NCBI RefSeq assembly: GCF_900096965.1
Contig: NZ_FMYM01000005.1
Location: 1 to 64,000, forward strand
Length of the DNA: 64,000 nucleotides
Source: Shouchella lonarensis
GTDB taxonomy: Bacteria > Bacillota > Bacilli > Bacillales > Bacillaceae_D
Reading direction: 5' to 3'
The notes under the pieces were generated by a model, which ran no database searches, was not told the DNA's origin, and saw only the letters and a program-made list of their open reading frames with translations. Made by a program: the position numbers and the translations under genes. Below, piece after piece: positions 1 through 7,914 of this stretch (position 1 is the stretch's first letter; each line of letters starts with the position of its first letter).

Positions 1-95
1 GTCACACCCGTTCCCATGCCGAACACGGTCGTTAAGCTCTTTTGCGTCGATAGTAGTTGGGGGCTTCCCCCTGCGAGCGTAGATCGGTGCCGGGT
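1..95 (+). rRNA. rrf: 5S ribosomal RNA, 3' part
   Basis: The window opens inside a 5S rRNA. The conserved segment with CCCATGCCGAACACGG and the following GTAGTTGGGGGCTTCCCCC are present. The first 20-25 bases lie upstream of the window. The 3' end is set by similarity to Bacillus 5S and is uncertain by a few bases. It is followed directly by a tRNA cluster, so this is the end of an rRNA operon. Confidence 0.9.
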
Positions 96-104
96 CATAT
101 TTAT

Positions 105-198
105 GGAGAGCTGTCCGAGCTGGCCGAAGGAGCACGATTGGAAATCGTGTAGGCGGTTTGAAACCGTCTCGAGGGTTCGAATCCCTCGCTCTCCGCCA
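105..198 (+). tRNA. tRNA-Ser(GGA)
   Basis: Acceptor arms GGAGAGC/GCTCTCC pair; the anticodon loop TTGGAAA gives GGA. It has a long class II variable arm, and CCA is encoded. First tRNA after the 5S gene. Confidence 0.95.
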
Positions 199-233
199 GA
201 TAGTTTATACATAATAAGTCAATTTTTTATCGT

Positions 234-305
234 GGCCCGTTGGTCAAGCGGTTAAGACACCGCCCTTTCACGGCGGTAACACGGGTTCGAATCCCGTACG
301 GGTCA
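234..305 (+). tRNA. tRNA-Glu(TTC)
   Basis: Acceptor arms GGCCCGT/ACGGGTC pair; the anticodon loop CTTTCAC gives TTC. The 3' CCA is not encoded. Confidence 0.95.
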
Positions 306-328
306 CTTTGATTGTTTTATATGAATAT

Positions 329-404
329 GGAGGATTAGCTCAGCTGGGAGAGCACCTGCCTTACAAGCAGGGGGTCGGCGGTTCGATCCCGTCATCCTCC
401 ACCA
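329..404 (+). tRNA. tRNA-Val(TAC)
   Basis: Acceptor GGAGGAT/ATCCTCC; anticodon loop TTACAAG gives TAC; CCA encoded. Confidence 0.95.
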
Positions 405-412
405 TATAGCGG

Positions 413-489
<77 letters not shown>

Positions 490-519
490 ATTAAATCTTT
501 CAATAGTAGTACTAATTAT

Positions 520-596
520 GGTCCGGTAGTTCAGTTGGTTAGAATGCCTGCCTGTCACGCAGGAGGTCGCGGGTTCGAGTCCCGTCCGGACCGCCA
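520..596 (+). tRNA. tRNA-Asp(GTC)
   Basis: Acceptor GGTCCGG/CCGGACC; anticodon loop CTGTCAC gives GTC; CCA encoded. Confidence 0.95.
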
Positions 597-615
597 TTTT
601 TATAAAGAATTTATT

Positions 616-691
616 GGCTCGGTAGCTCAGTCGGTAGAGCAATGGACTGAAAATCCATGTGTCGGCGGTTCGATTCCGTCCCGAGCCACCA
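616..691 (+). tRNA. tRNA-Phe(GAA)
   Basis: Acceptor GGCTCGG/CCGAGCC; anticodon loop CTGAAAA gives GAA; CCA encoded. Confidence 0.95.
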
Positions 692-697
692 TGTGAT

Positions 698-773
<76 letters not shown>

Positions 774-795
774 TTTGCAATTACCTAGAAACGTA

Positions 796-824
796 TTGAC
801 TTTGGCATGAAAAGCATATACAAT
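796..824 (+). promoter_or_regulatory. sigma-A promoter inside the tRNA cluster
   Basis: TTGACT, a 17-base spacer and TACAAT lie in the only wide gap of the cluster (774-843), 19 bases before tRNA-Tyr. The second half of the cluster can therefore be transcribed without the rRNA promoter. Confidence 0.7.
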
Positions 825-843
825 AGGTATTGTCTTTCCAAGT

Positions 844-928
844 GGAGGGGTAGCGAAGTGGCTAAACGCGGCGGACTGTAAATCCGCTCCCTCCGGGTTC
901 GGCGGTTCGAATCCGTCCCCCTCCACCA
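844..928 (+). tRNA. tRNA-Tyr(GTA)
   Basis: Class II tRNA with acceptor GGAGGGG/CCCCTCC; anticodon loop CTGTAAA gives GTA; CCA encoded. Confidence 0.95.
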
Positions 929-937
929 TATGTTAAT

Positions 938-1011
938 AGGGGCATAGTTTAACGGTAGAACTGAGGTCTCCAAAACCTCCAGTGTGGGTTCGATTCCTAC
1001 TGCCCCTGCCA
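938..1011 (+). tRNA. tRNA-Trp(CCA)
   Basis: Acceptor AGGGGCA/TGCCCCT; anticodon loop CTCCAAA gives CCA; 3' CCA encoded. Confidence 0.95.
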
Positions 1012-1020
1012 ATTTTACGT

Positions 1021-1098
1021 GGCGGTTGTGGCGAAGTGGTTAACGCACCGGATTGTGGTTCCGGCATTTCGTGGGTTCGATTCCCATCAGCCGCCCCA
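1021..1098 (+). tRNA. tRNA-His(GTG)
   Basis: Carries the extra 5' G (position -1) opposite C73 that is typical of tRNA-His. Anticodon loop TTGTGGT gives GTG; CCA encoded. Confidence 0.95.
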
Positions 1099-1102
1099 TT
1101 TT

Positions 1103-1178
1103 TGGGCCATAGCCAAGTGGTAAGGCAACGGATTTTGATTCCGTCATTCCCCTGGTTCGAATCCAGGTGGCCCAGCCA
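1103..1178 (+). tRNA. tRNA-Gln(TTG)
   Basis: Acceptor TGGGCCA/TGGCCCA; anticodon loop TTTTGAT gives TTG; CCA encoded. Confidence 0.95.
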
Positions 1179-1183
1179 TATAT

Positions 1184-1255
1184 GCGGAAGTAGTTCAGCG
1201 GTAGAATACCACCTTGCCAAGGTGGGGGTCGCGGGTTCGAATCCCGTCTTCCGCT
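1184..1255 (+). tRNA. tRNA-Gly(GCC)
   Basis: Acceptor GCGGAAG/CTTCCGC; anticodon loop TTGCCAA gives GCC; 3' CCA not encoded. Confidence 0.95.
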
Positions 1256-1261
1256 TTAGGT

Positions 1262-1335
1262 GGCGGCATAGCCAAGTGGTAAGGCACGGGTCTGCAAAAC
1301 CCTTATCACCGGTTCAAATCCGGTTGCCGCCTCCA
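1262..1335 (+). tRNA. tRNA-Cys(GCA)
   Basis: Acceptor GGCGGCA/TGCCGCC; anticodon loop CTGCAAA gives GCA; CCA encoded. Confidence 0.95.
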
Positions 1336-1356
1336 AATATTTTTGTCCTACATATG

Positions 1357-1444
1357 CCGGGGTGGTGGAATTGGCAGACACACAGGACTTAAAATCCTGC
1401 GGTAGGTGACTACCGTGCCGGTTCAAGTCCGGCCCTCGGCACCA
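1357..1444 (+). tRNA. tRNA-Leu(TAA)
   Basis: Class II tRNA with a long variable arm; anticodon loop CTTAAAA gives TAA; CCA encoded. Confidence 0.95.
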
Positions 1445-1453
1445 ACTTTATAT

Positions 1454-1527
1454 GCGCCCGTAGCTCAATTGGATAGAGTGTCTGACTACGGATCAGAAGG
1501 TTAGGGGTTCGACTCCTCTCGGGCGCG
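1454..1527 (+). tRNA. tRNA-Arg(ACG)
   Basis: Acceptor GCGCCCG/CGGGCGC; anticodon ACG (read as ICG after deamination in bacteria); CCA not encoded. Last gene of the cluster. Confidence 0.95.
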
Positions 1528-1534
1528 CTGTTAG

Positions 1535-1569
1535 AACACCACTTTCTGTACAAGGTAAGTGGTGTTTTT
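1535..1569 (+). terminator. rho-independent terminator of the tRNA cluster
   Basis: AACACCACTT and AAGTGGTGTT form a 10-bp stem followed by a T run, 8 bases after tRNA-Arg. Confidence 0.85.
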
Positions 1570-1592
1570 ACTATCATTAAGGAGAATATATA

Positions 1593-2147
1593 ATGAACTA
1601 TGTTGACCTGCATAAACGTTTCATGGATACGAACGTAATGACATTAAATCGTGAGCAATTGGAACATGTGTTGGAAACAAAGTTTCATGCACAAGAAATT
1701 CCTTTGTATAGCATTGATGAAATAGATTATTTAAATGATGAAGAAGTCAATGAAAAAGATATTTACAAACTATATACCATTACGGATAGAGCAGTGTTGG
1801 ATGAAATTTATAGTTCAGAAGAGAAGCGGATGATGGCAGAGGATCTGCTCAAAGACAAGATCGTTGCAGTGTTCAATGATGTGAAATACGCTATTCATAA
1901 GTGGCAGAAAAAAGAAGTAACGTACGATCAATTAATTGATGAGCATAATCGGGGTAAACGCACTTCTATTGTGCTAGAAAGCAATGCAGAAAACGTCATT
2001 TCAAACTTCAAAGTATATGGCTTCTCGCGGTATTTGGTTGACTATTTAGTTGCACGCGTAGGTATACCAGAGATAAAATTTGGTGATTTAGATGATCGAA
2101 ATTACCAATTCTACCTCGAATGCTTGAAGAAAAATAAGTTAATATAG
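1593..2147 (+). CDS. hypothetical protein, 184 aa, predicted cytoplasmic
   Basis: I do not recognise this family. The protein is acidic and helical, with no signal peptide, membrane segment or metal-binding cluster. The ATG follows AAGGAG with good spacing, so translation is credible. It lies alone between the tRNA-cluster terminator and a bidirectional terminator shared with aroK. No clear promoter is visible in the 23 bases before the start, so it may depend on read-through from the tRNA operon or on a promoter overlapping it. It could be a lineage-specific gene acquired next to the rRNA-tRNA operon. The coding call is moderately sure; the function is unknown. Confidence 0.7.
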   Translation: MNYVDLHKRFMDTNVMTLNREQLEHVLETKFHAQEIPLYSIDEIDYLNDEEVNEKDIYKLYTITDRAVLDEIYSSEEKRMMAEDLLKDKIVAVFNDVKYAIHKWQKKEVTYDQLIDEHNRGKRTSIVLESNAENVISNFKVYGFSRYLVDYLVARVGIPEIKFGDLDDRNYQFYLECLKKNKLI

Positions 2148-2158
2148 TTTCATCAAGA

Positions 2159-2203
2159 AAAACCCGTATTGAATCGCGAAAAACGCTGTTCAATACGGGT
2201 TTT
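2159..2203. terminator. bidirectional terminator between the 1593 gene and aroK
   Basis: AAAACCCGTATTGAA and TTCAATACGGGTTTT form a 15-bp perfect stem with a 15-base loop. A-rich and T-rich flanks let it serve both convergent genes. It reaches the aroK stop codon. Confidence 0.85.
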
Positions 2204-2729
2204 ATATTTTTCCTCGACCCTCATATGCACGTCCAATCTCCATAACAGCTTCATTAATTGTAAGCTCATCTACACATAGTTGAAAATGACAATCACGATA
2301 AATCAGTTGCCTCTCCTCATATAAATTTCTCAACTCAAACAACGTTTTCTGTTGTAACAGGGGGCGGCTATCCATAAATGGTGTCATTCGTGCATACCAT
2401 TTTTCAAACGACATATGTAAAGAGACAACAAAAGTATGCGCAAAACAATGCGCCCGCGCTTTTTCACTAAGAAATGCCCCTCCCCCAAGAGAGAGAATGG
2501 CTCGTTGCTGCTGATTGCATGCAGTAATGACTGTTTTTTCTTCTAACTCACGAAAAAAAGATTCCCCGTGTATCGAAAAAATGTCAGTAATTGGCATGAT
2601 CATTTGAGACGAAATTTCCTCATCTGTATCAATAAAAGGGCGATGCATTTGCAATGCAAGCTGTTTGCCAATACTCGTTTTGCCGACGCCCATAAAACCG
2701 TTGAGTGCAATATGTTGATGTCCTTCCAT
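2202..2729 (-). CDS. aroK: shikimate kinase
   Basis: Phosphorylates shikimate to shikimate 3-phosphate with ATP in the chorismate (aromatic amino acid) pathway; cytoplasmic, about 175 aa. Near the N-terminus the P-loop GFMGVGKTS is visible, followed by the FIDTD substrate/Mg motif. SLGGGAF in the middle and a DSRPLL lid segment later complete the shikimate kinase pattern. I chose the ATG at 2729 because GAGAGG stands 8 bases before it; a TTG 27 bases upstream would add nine residues. A single gene transcribed towards the 1593 gene, with which it shares a terminator. Confidence 0.9.
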   Translation of the reverse strand: MEGHQHIALNGFMGVGKTSIGKQLALQMHRPFIDTDEEISSQMIMPITDIFSIHGESFFRELEEKTVITACNQQQRAILSLGGGAFLSEKARAHCFAHTFVVSLHMSFEKWYARMTPFMDSRPLLQQKTLFELRNLYEERQLIYRDCHFQLCVDELTINEAVMEIGRAYEGRGKI

Positions 2730-2859
2730 CACGATGACCTCTCTTTCCCTCTTCAATAGTATACCAAATTAGATTGTTGAAAGGAGCGCTAAATGGTTCT
2801 GAACATGTCCCAAGACACATAAAGTGTAGAAAATCGGTCTTTTAGATCGCGTATACAAG

Positions 2860-2879
2860 GAATGAAGTATACTTCATTC
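2860..2879. repeat. 20-bp perfect palindrome upstream of yqhV-spoIIIA
   Basis: The central 18 bases are AATGAAGTA followed by TACTTCATT, with one more pair (G/C) outside. It lies about 80 bases before the yqhV start, in the promoter region of the spoIIIA operon. It may be a regulator site or chance; no known box was matched. Confidence 0.5.
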
Positions 2880-2961
2880 ACGTTTGCTTGTGCACTTCAC
2901 AGCGCTACGCAAGCAAATGTGTTTCAACTCATTATACAGAAAGAAATTGAGGTGCATCTTG

Positions 2962-3240
2962 TTGGATACGTTTGTTGCAATCAAGTGGACATTAATCGTG
3001 ATGGTATGCTTACGTTTATTATCTGGTTTCATTGAAGTGACGGCAGCTTTCCTCATGTTGCGCCTTAATAGTGTGGAAAAAGCGATTGCAATCAATGCAA
3101 CACTCGCGTTAGTTGGACCGACGGTATTACTATTATCGCTTGGAATTGGACTAGCTGGGATTACTGGGAAATTGTCTTTAGCAAAATTTCTCCTCATTGG
3201 AGCAGGTGTGTTACTCATTTTCATTGGTATTCGGAAATAA
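2962..3240 (+). CDS. yqhV: YqhV-like small membrane protein
   Basis: A 92-residue hydrophobic protein with about three membrane helices, matching in size and position the YqhV protein that precedes spoIIIAA in Bacillus. Its function is not known. The start is taken as TTG at 2962, seven bases after GAGGTG; another TTG lies directly before it. It is separated from spoIIIAA by 13 bases, so they are probably cotranscribed. Confidence 0.75.
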   Translation: MDTFVAIKWTLIVMVCLRLLSGFIEVTAAFLMLRLNSVEKAIAINATLALVGPTVLLLSLGIGLAGITGKLSLAKFLLIGAGVLLIFIGIRK

Positions 3241-3253
3241 AGGGGCTGACACG

Positions 3254-4192
3254 ATGTTTAAAGATTTATTACGCATATTACCAGCACACATACATGGTCT
3301 AATTGAGACACTGTCAAAACCAGAGTTAAATTTGTTAGAAGAGATTCGTATACGTGTTCATCGTCCATTAGAGTTATTAATTGCGGGAAAGCCAGTTTAT
3401 CCTAAGAAAAACAACAATCATTATGAAGTGACACTAGAAGATGCACAAATTGTGTTAAATCAGTTAAGCGAGTATTCGTTATATGCCTTTGAAGAAGAGT
3501 TAAGAAGAGGTTATATTACAATTCAAGGTGGGCATCGGGTTGGAATAACAGGAAAAGTTGTGTTAGAAAAAGGCGCGGTGCAAACGATGCGCTCAATTAG
3601 TTCATTTAACATTCGCATCGCGCGACAAAAAAAAGGGGCAGCAAAACATTTAATTTCAGATGTGTACGATCAGCGTATGGGTTGGCAAAACACATTGCTT
3701 GTGGGTCCCCCGCAAACTGGAAAAACGACGCTCTTAAGAGATCTTTCTCGGCATATTAGCGAAGGAGTGAAGGAAAGAAGAATTGCTTCGAGAAAAGTCG
3801 GAATTGTGGATGAGCGTTCAGAAATCGCCGCGTGTGTAAATGGCATTCCCCAACACGATCTTGGTTACCGGGCAGATGTGTTAGATCGTTGCCCAAAGGC
3901 AGAAGGGATGATGATGATGATTCGATCAATGTCACCAGATGTGCTAATTGTGGATGAAATTGGTCGTCAAGAAGATGTCGAAGCAATTTTGGAGGCGATG
4001 CATGCTGGTGTGGTGTTGATGGCGACTGCACACGGTGACTCTTATGAATCATTAATGAAGCGCCCGACATTTTCAGCGTTATTTCAGGCACAAGCATTCA
4101 CGCGAATCATTGAATTAGGAAGAGATCCACACCCAGGTACGGTGAAGCGTGTGCGTCTACCGAAACAAGTAAAAGAGAGAATAAAACAATGA
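3254..4192 (+). CDS. spoIIIAA: stage III sporulation protein AA (secretion-type ATPase)
   Basis: A cytoplasmic ATPase of the SpoIIIA-SpoIIQ channel connecting mother cell and forespore, related to type II/IV secretion ATPases. It is 312 aa, close to the usual 307. A Walker A motif GPPQTGKTTLL lies near residue 160 and a Walker B VLIVDEIGR near residue 235, followed by the ATAHG sensor region. The ATG at 3254 follows AAGGGG. Its stop overlaps the spoIIIAB start by four bases, showing translational coupling. In B. subtilis this operon is transcribed by sigma-E in the mother cell. Confidence 0.95.
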   Translation: MFKDLLRILPAHIHGLIETLSKPELNLLEEIRIRVHRPLELLIAGKPVYPKKNNNHYEVTLEDAQIVLNQLSEYSLYAFEEELRRGYITIQGGHRVGITGKVVLEKGAVQTMRSISSFNIRIARQKKGAAKHLISDVYDQRMGWQNTLLVGPPQTGKTTLLRDLSRHISEGVKERRIASRKVGIVDERSEIAACVNGIPQHDLGYRADVLDRCPKAEGMMMMIRSMSPDVLIVDEIGRQEDVEAILEAMHAGVVLMATAHGDSYESLMKRPTFSALFQAQAFTRIIELGRDPHPGTVKRVRLPKQVKERIKQ

Positions 4193-4701
4193 AATGGCTA
4201 GGCGCATGCTTCATTGTGCTTTGCACAACATTGTATGGTTTTCATAAAGCAAAAGCATTACGAGAACGACCGCAACAATTACGGCAATTACAAGTAGCTT
4301 TACGGTCGCTAGAAGCAGAAATTATGTTCGGACAAACACCGTTAGCTGAGGCAAGTGAACGTATTGCAGCGCAGTTATCTGAACCACTGTCTCAGTTTTT
4401 CCTCCAATTTTCATGTAAACTGCAGGAAAAGCACGTGACTGTTGCGACAGCATGGATGGAAAGTTTAGATGAAACGTTAAGAGAGACAGCGTTAAAACAA
4501 AGTGAGCGGGAGGTGTTGCGCCAATTTGGAACAACACTTGGAACAACTGATCGTACGCAACAACAAAAGCAATTAAAACTGGCACAAGTGCACTTGGAAC
4601 GCGATGAGTTGGAGGCAAAAGATTTACAAGTACGTTATGAAAAAATGACAAAGATGCTCGGAATACTCGCCGGCTTATTGCTTGTTATTTTATTTTTATA
4701 G
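4189..4701 (+). CDS. spoIIIAB: stage III sporulation protein AB
   Basis: Component of the mother cell side of the SpoIIIA-SpoIIQ channel, related to GspF-type inner membrane platform proteins. It is 170 aa with a hydrophobic segment at each end (WLGACFIVLCTTLYGF and GILAGLLLVILFL) and a helical domain between, as in the family. The start overlaps the spoIIIAA stop (ATGA). Confidence 0.93.
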   Translation: MKWLGACFIVLCTTLYGFHKAKALRERPQQLRQLQVALRSLEAEIMFGQTPLAEASERIAAQLSEPLSQFFLQFSCKLQEKHVTVATAWMESLDETLRETALKQSEREVLRQFGTTLGTTDRTQQQKQLKLAQVHLERDELEAKDLQVRYEKMTKMLGILAGLLLVILFL

Positions 4702-4736
4702 AAAGAATGGTTTGTTTATTGTGAGAGGGGGCGCAG

Positions 4737-4946
4737 GTGGTGATTTACGATGCAAATACGATTTTTCAAATTGCTGGAATAGGGATCGTTGTTGCCATGC
4801 TCCATACAGTCTTAAAGCAAATGGGGAAAGAGGATTGGGCTCATTGGGTCACTGTGATTGGTTTTGTTGTAGTGTTGTATATGGTAGCGACCATCGTGGA
4901 TGATTTGTTTCAAAAAATACGTAGCATCTTTTTATTTCACCAATGA
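4737..4946 (+). CDS. spoIIIAC: stage III sporulation protein AC
   Basis: A small membrane protein of the feeding-tube channel, 69 aa with two membrane helices (FQIAGIGIVVAMLHTVL and WVTVIGFVVVLYMVATIV). The C-terminal DDLFQKI segment is conserved in SpoIIIAC. The start is GTG, six bases after GAGAGGGGG. Confidence 0.93.
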   Translation: MVIYDANTIFQIAGIGIVVAMLHTVLKQMGKEDWAHWVTVIGFVVVLYMVATIVDDLFQKIRSIFLFHQ

Positions 4947-4971
4947 ATACAAGTCGGGGAGGGGAGTTGCG

Positions 4972-5361
4972 ATTGAAATTGTACAATTAGTCGGGTTAGG
5001 GCTGATCGCAACGTTCTTGGCCCTTGTTGTGAAAGAGAAACAACCAGTTTTTGCGTTAATGTTAACGATGTTTGCTGGCGCGTTGATTTTTTTATTTCTA
5101 ATGGATGAAATTACGGCGATGATCGAACTGATCCAACAGTTAGCAGAAAACGCCGATATTCATATGGTTTATTTACAAACGATCTTGAAGATGATTGGCA
5201 TTGCTTATATCACAGAGTTTGGTGCGCAAATTTCACGAGACGCGGGTCAAGGAGTCATTGCAACAAAAATCGAATTAGCTGGGAAAATATTCATCCTTGT
5301 GTTAGCCATTCCAATTATTAAGGCAGTCATTGAAATGATTTTAGCGCTGCTACCAACATAA
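4972..5361 (+). CDS. spoIIIAD: stage III sporulation protein AD
   Basis: A channel membrane protein, about 129 aa with four hydrophobic helices; FGAQISRDAGQG and ATKIELAGKI match SpoIIIAD. The start is unusual. A strong Shine-Dalgarno stretch (GGGGAGGGGAG, 4956-4966) is followed by no in-frame ATG, GTG or TTG. The in-frame codon at the right distance is ATT at 4972, matching the expected N-terminus. The alternative is an ATG at 4900 inside spoIIIAC, which would add 24 residues and has no visible Shine-Dalgarno. The gene is certain; the start is inferred. Confidence 0.9.
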   Translation: MEIVQLVGLGLIATFLALVVKEKQPVFALMLTMFAGALIFLFLMDEITAMIELIQQLAENADIHMVYLQTILKMIGIAYITEFGAQISRDAGQGVIATKIELAGKIFILVLAIPIIKAVIEMILALLPT

Positions 5362-5384
5362 GCGATGGAGAGAGGTGAAAAACA

Positions 5385-6590
5385 ATGGAGAAACAAAAAG
5401 GTGTCATAATTGGTTTATTTCTTGCGCTCTTCTTATGTTTCTCCGGAAATGGTGTTGTTAACGCTGAGCCGTCGGTAGAAGGTGAAATTGAAGAAATGAG
5501 CCAAACAGAATTAGTAGACACACAAATCTCTCACTTGAAAATAGATGATATTCAGCAATATTGGGCAAAGGTTTCTAGTGAATATGGAGGTTTCTTACCA
5601 GAAAGCCAGAAAGGAAACTTTCTTGATTTTTTAAAAGGAGACAAGCAGTTCGAAATAAAGGCTTGGGTACTCGGGTTAGTCAAATTTTTATTGCATGAAC
5701 TGGTTGTAAATGGAAAACTACTTGGAATGTTATTGTTGCTAACAGTTTTTGCTCATATTTTACAATCTTTTCAAAATGCATTTGAACGTCATACAGTGAG
5801 TAAAGCCGCTTATTTTGTGACGTTGCTCGTGCTAGCAATGCTTGCAATGAATGGTTTTCATGTTGCAATGACGTATGCAAAAGAAGCGGTGGATGCAATG
5901 GTTCATTTTACAATTGCTATGCTGCCTCTTTTACTTGCAATGATGGCTGCGCTTGGTGGATTGACTGCCTCTTCATTGTTTCACCCTGTCATCATTTTTC
6001 TCGTTCATACAAGTGGGCTACTTGTCAGTACACTCGTCCTCCCGCTCTTGTTCTTTTCCGCTGTTCTCGGTATTGTTAGCACGTTAAATGAGAGTTATAA
6101 AGTGACAAGGTTAGCAACACTTTTTCGTACAGCGGCAATTGGTTTGTTAGGGGTATTTATGACGGTATTTTTAGGTGTCGTATCTGTACAAGGGACAACG
6201 GCAGCGTCGGTTGACGGGCTCACCATTCGGACAGCCAAATTTATTGCTGGAAATTTTGTCCCTGTCATTGGTCGTATGTTTACAGATGCAACAGATACGG
6301 TCATGAGTGCATCGTTGCTCGTGAAAAATACAATTGGGATGGCGGGACTCGTCATTTTGCTAGCTATTTGTGCTTTTCCGGCAATGAAAATATTATCTAT
6401 TGCACTTGTATTTAACTTTGCAGCTGCGGTGCTACAACCTTTGGGTGGTGGTGCAGTCATTGAATGTTTGTCTATTATTGGCAAGTCTATTTTATACGTG
6501 TTTGCTGCAATGGTGCTCATTGGTTTTATGTTCTTCTTGGCAGTGACATTAATGATTGCTGCGAGCAATATTGCATTTATGATGAGGTGA
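5385..6590 (+). CDS. spoIIIAE: stage III sporulation protein AE
   Basis: A polytopic membrane protein of the mother cell-forespore channel, 401 aa. It has an N-terminal signal-like segment ending near VVNAEP, an extracytoplasmic part to about residue 100, then seven or eight hydrophobic helices, as in the SpoIIIAE family. ATG with a GAGAGGTG ribosome site 23 bases after spoIIIAD. Confidence 0.95.
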   Translation: MEKQKGVIIGLFLALFLCFSGNGVVNAEPSVEGEIEEMSQTELVDTQISHLKIDDIQQYWAKVSSEYGGFLPESQKGNFLDFLKGDKQFEIKAWVLGLVKFLLHELVVNGKLLGMLLLLTVFAHILQSFQNAFERHTVSKAAYFVTLLVLAMLAMNGFHVAMTYAKEAVDAMVHFTIAMLPLLLAMMAALGGLTASSLFHPVIIFLVHTSGLLVSTLVLPLLFFSAVLGIVSTLNESYKVTRLATLFRTAAIGLLGVFMTVFLGVVSVQGTTAASVDGLTIRTAKFIAGNFVPVIGRMFTDATDTVMSASLLVKNTIGMAGLVILLAICAFPAMKILSIALVFNFAAAVLQPLGGGAVIECLSIIGKSILYVFAAMVLIGFMFFLAVTLMIAASNIAFMMR

Positions 6591-6594
6591 AAAT

Positions 6595-7236
6595 ATGGCG
6601 TTTATAAAAGAGTGGATCACCGCGATCATTTTAATTATTATGCTAGCCGCGATTTTAGAAATGATGCTTCCGAATACGGCGTTAAAAAACTATGTCAAAC
6701 TTGTTGTTAGCTTAATGCTACTGTTGTTGTTGTTACAACCCGTTTTAGTGTTGTTTCAACGTGACATAGAAGAATGGCTGCCGTCTTTTATTGATGACAC
6801 AGCCGAGCAACAAGCTTCTGTTGGTGAAAAAATAAATTCACAAAAAAAAGAGATAGAACAGTTTTATGATGCATATACATCTGAACAAGTGGCTGTCCAA
6901 TTAAAAGAACAAGTCGCTCAAAAATTAGCCGAAACATATCAACTAGAAATTGACAATGTCATCATTGAGACAGAAGGAGAACAAGAAGAATGGAAAAGGA
7001 TGGTGGTGACTGTTGGAACGGTACAAACCGAAGATGAGCCAGTAAACAAATCTTTTGTAGAACCGGTCAAAACGGTAACGATTGATGTTTCCAGTGAAAA
7101 GGATGTAACTGTAAGTGAGCGTGAAAAAGGTCTAGAAGATGAAGAAGTGAAAAAGTTTCTTGCAAAAGAATGGGACGTTCCTGAGACATTCATCACACTT
7201 GTTCAAAAAGATACCGCTCTGTCGTCGCATAGGTAA
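6595..7236 (+). CDS. spoIIIAF: stage III sporulation protein AF
   Basis: 213 aa with two N-terminal membrane helices (residues 8-26 and 34-55) and a soluble C-terminal domain facing the intermembrane space. That domain is related to the ring-building fold of secretion proteins. It starts four bases after the spoIIIAE stop. Confidence 0.93.
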   Translation: MAFIKEWITAIILIIMLAAILEMMLPNTALKNYVKLVVSLMLLLLLLQPVLVLFQRDIEEWLPSFIDDTAEQQASVGEKINSQKKEIEQFYDAYTSEQVAVQLKEQVAQKLAETYQLEIDNVIIETEGEQEEWKRMVVTVGTVQTEDEPVNKSFVEPVKTVTIDVSSEKDVTVSEREKGLEDEEVKKFLAKEWDVPETFITLVQKDTALSSHR

Positions 7237-7251
7237 GGAGGGAAAAGATGA

Positions 7252-7911
7252 ATGAAACATGAACGCAAAGATGATGATTGGTTCAAGAAATGGCTTGAGA
7301 AACAACCCCAGAAAAAAAAACGGACATTTTCACCTAAATATATTTTATTACTAGGGTGCGGAGGTGTATTTCTCATGATTGCTAGTCAGTTTTTTCAGCC
7401 AGAACAAGAAAAGACATTGCCAGTTATTCATGAAGAAGGAACAACTTCAAAAGAAGTTGAATCAGCACCTACGTTTGGACGTGAAGTTGAGAGCAATTCT
7501 ATGACTGATTACGAGATGCGCTACGAAAATCAGTTACGAGAAATGTTAGAAGAGATGGTCGGTGTTGATGATGTCTCTGTATTTATCAATGTGGCAGATA
7601 CAGAGAAACATATATATCAAAATAATGTGAATCGCAGCAGGCAAGATACGAAAGAAACCGATCGTGAAGGCGGCAGCCGTCAGGTAGAGGATGTCAAAGA
7701 AGAAGAAGCAGTTGTGATTTTAAGAGAGGGAGATAAAGAGAAACCTCTTGTGGTCGCGACAGAAAAACCAGATGTTGCGGGTGTTCTTGTTGTGGCGAAT
7801 GGTGTGGAGAATGTGCAAGTAAAGGCGTGGGTGGTGGAGGCGGTAAGTCGTGTACTTGATGTCCCTGTGCATCGCGTCTCGGTTATGCCAAAAAAATTAA
7901 AGGAGGAATAA
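7252..7911 (+). CDS. spoIIIAG: stage III sporulation protein AG
   Basis: 219 aa; one membrane helix near residues 27-46 (YILLLGCGGVFLMIASQFF) followed by the ring-forming domain. SpoIIIAG homologs form a large ring in the intermembrane space. The middle part is charged (residues 120-160). ATG at 7252, preceded by GGAGGG. Confidence 0.94.
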   Translation: MKHERKDDDWFKKWLEKQPQKKKRTFSPKYILLLGCGGVFLMIASQFFQPEQEKTLPVIHEEGTTSKEVESAPTFGREVESNSMTDYEMRYENQLREMLEEMVGVDDVSVFINVADTEKHIYQNNVNRSRQDTKETDREGGSRQVEDVKEEEAVVILREGDKEKPLVVATEKPDVAGVLVVANGVENVQVKAWVVEAVSRVLDVPVHRVSVMPKKLKEE

Positions 7912-7914
7912 GCA

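Noticed and set aside
4682-4903. Overlapping frame across spoIIIAC
   Set aside because: Out of frame with the clearly conserved SpoIIIAC protein.
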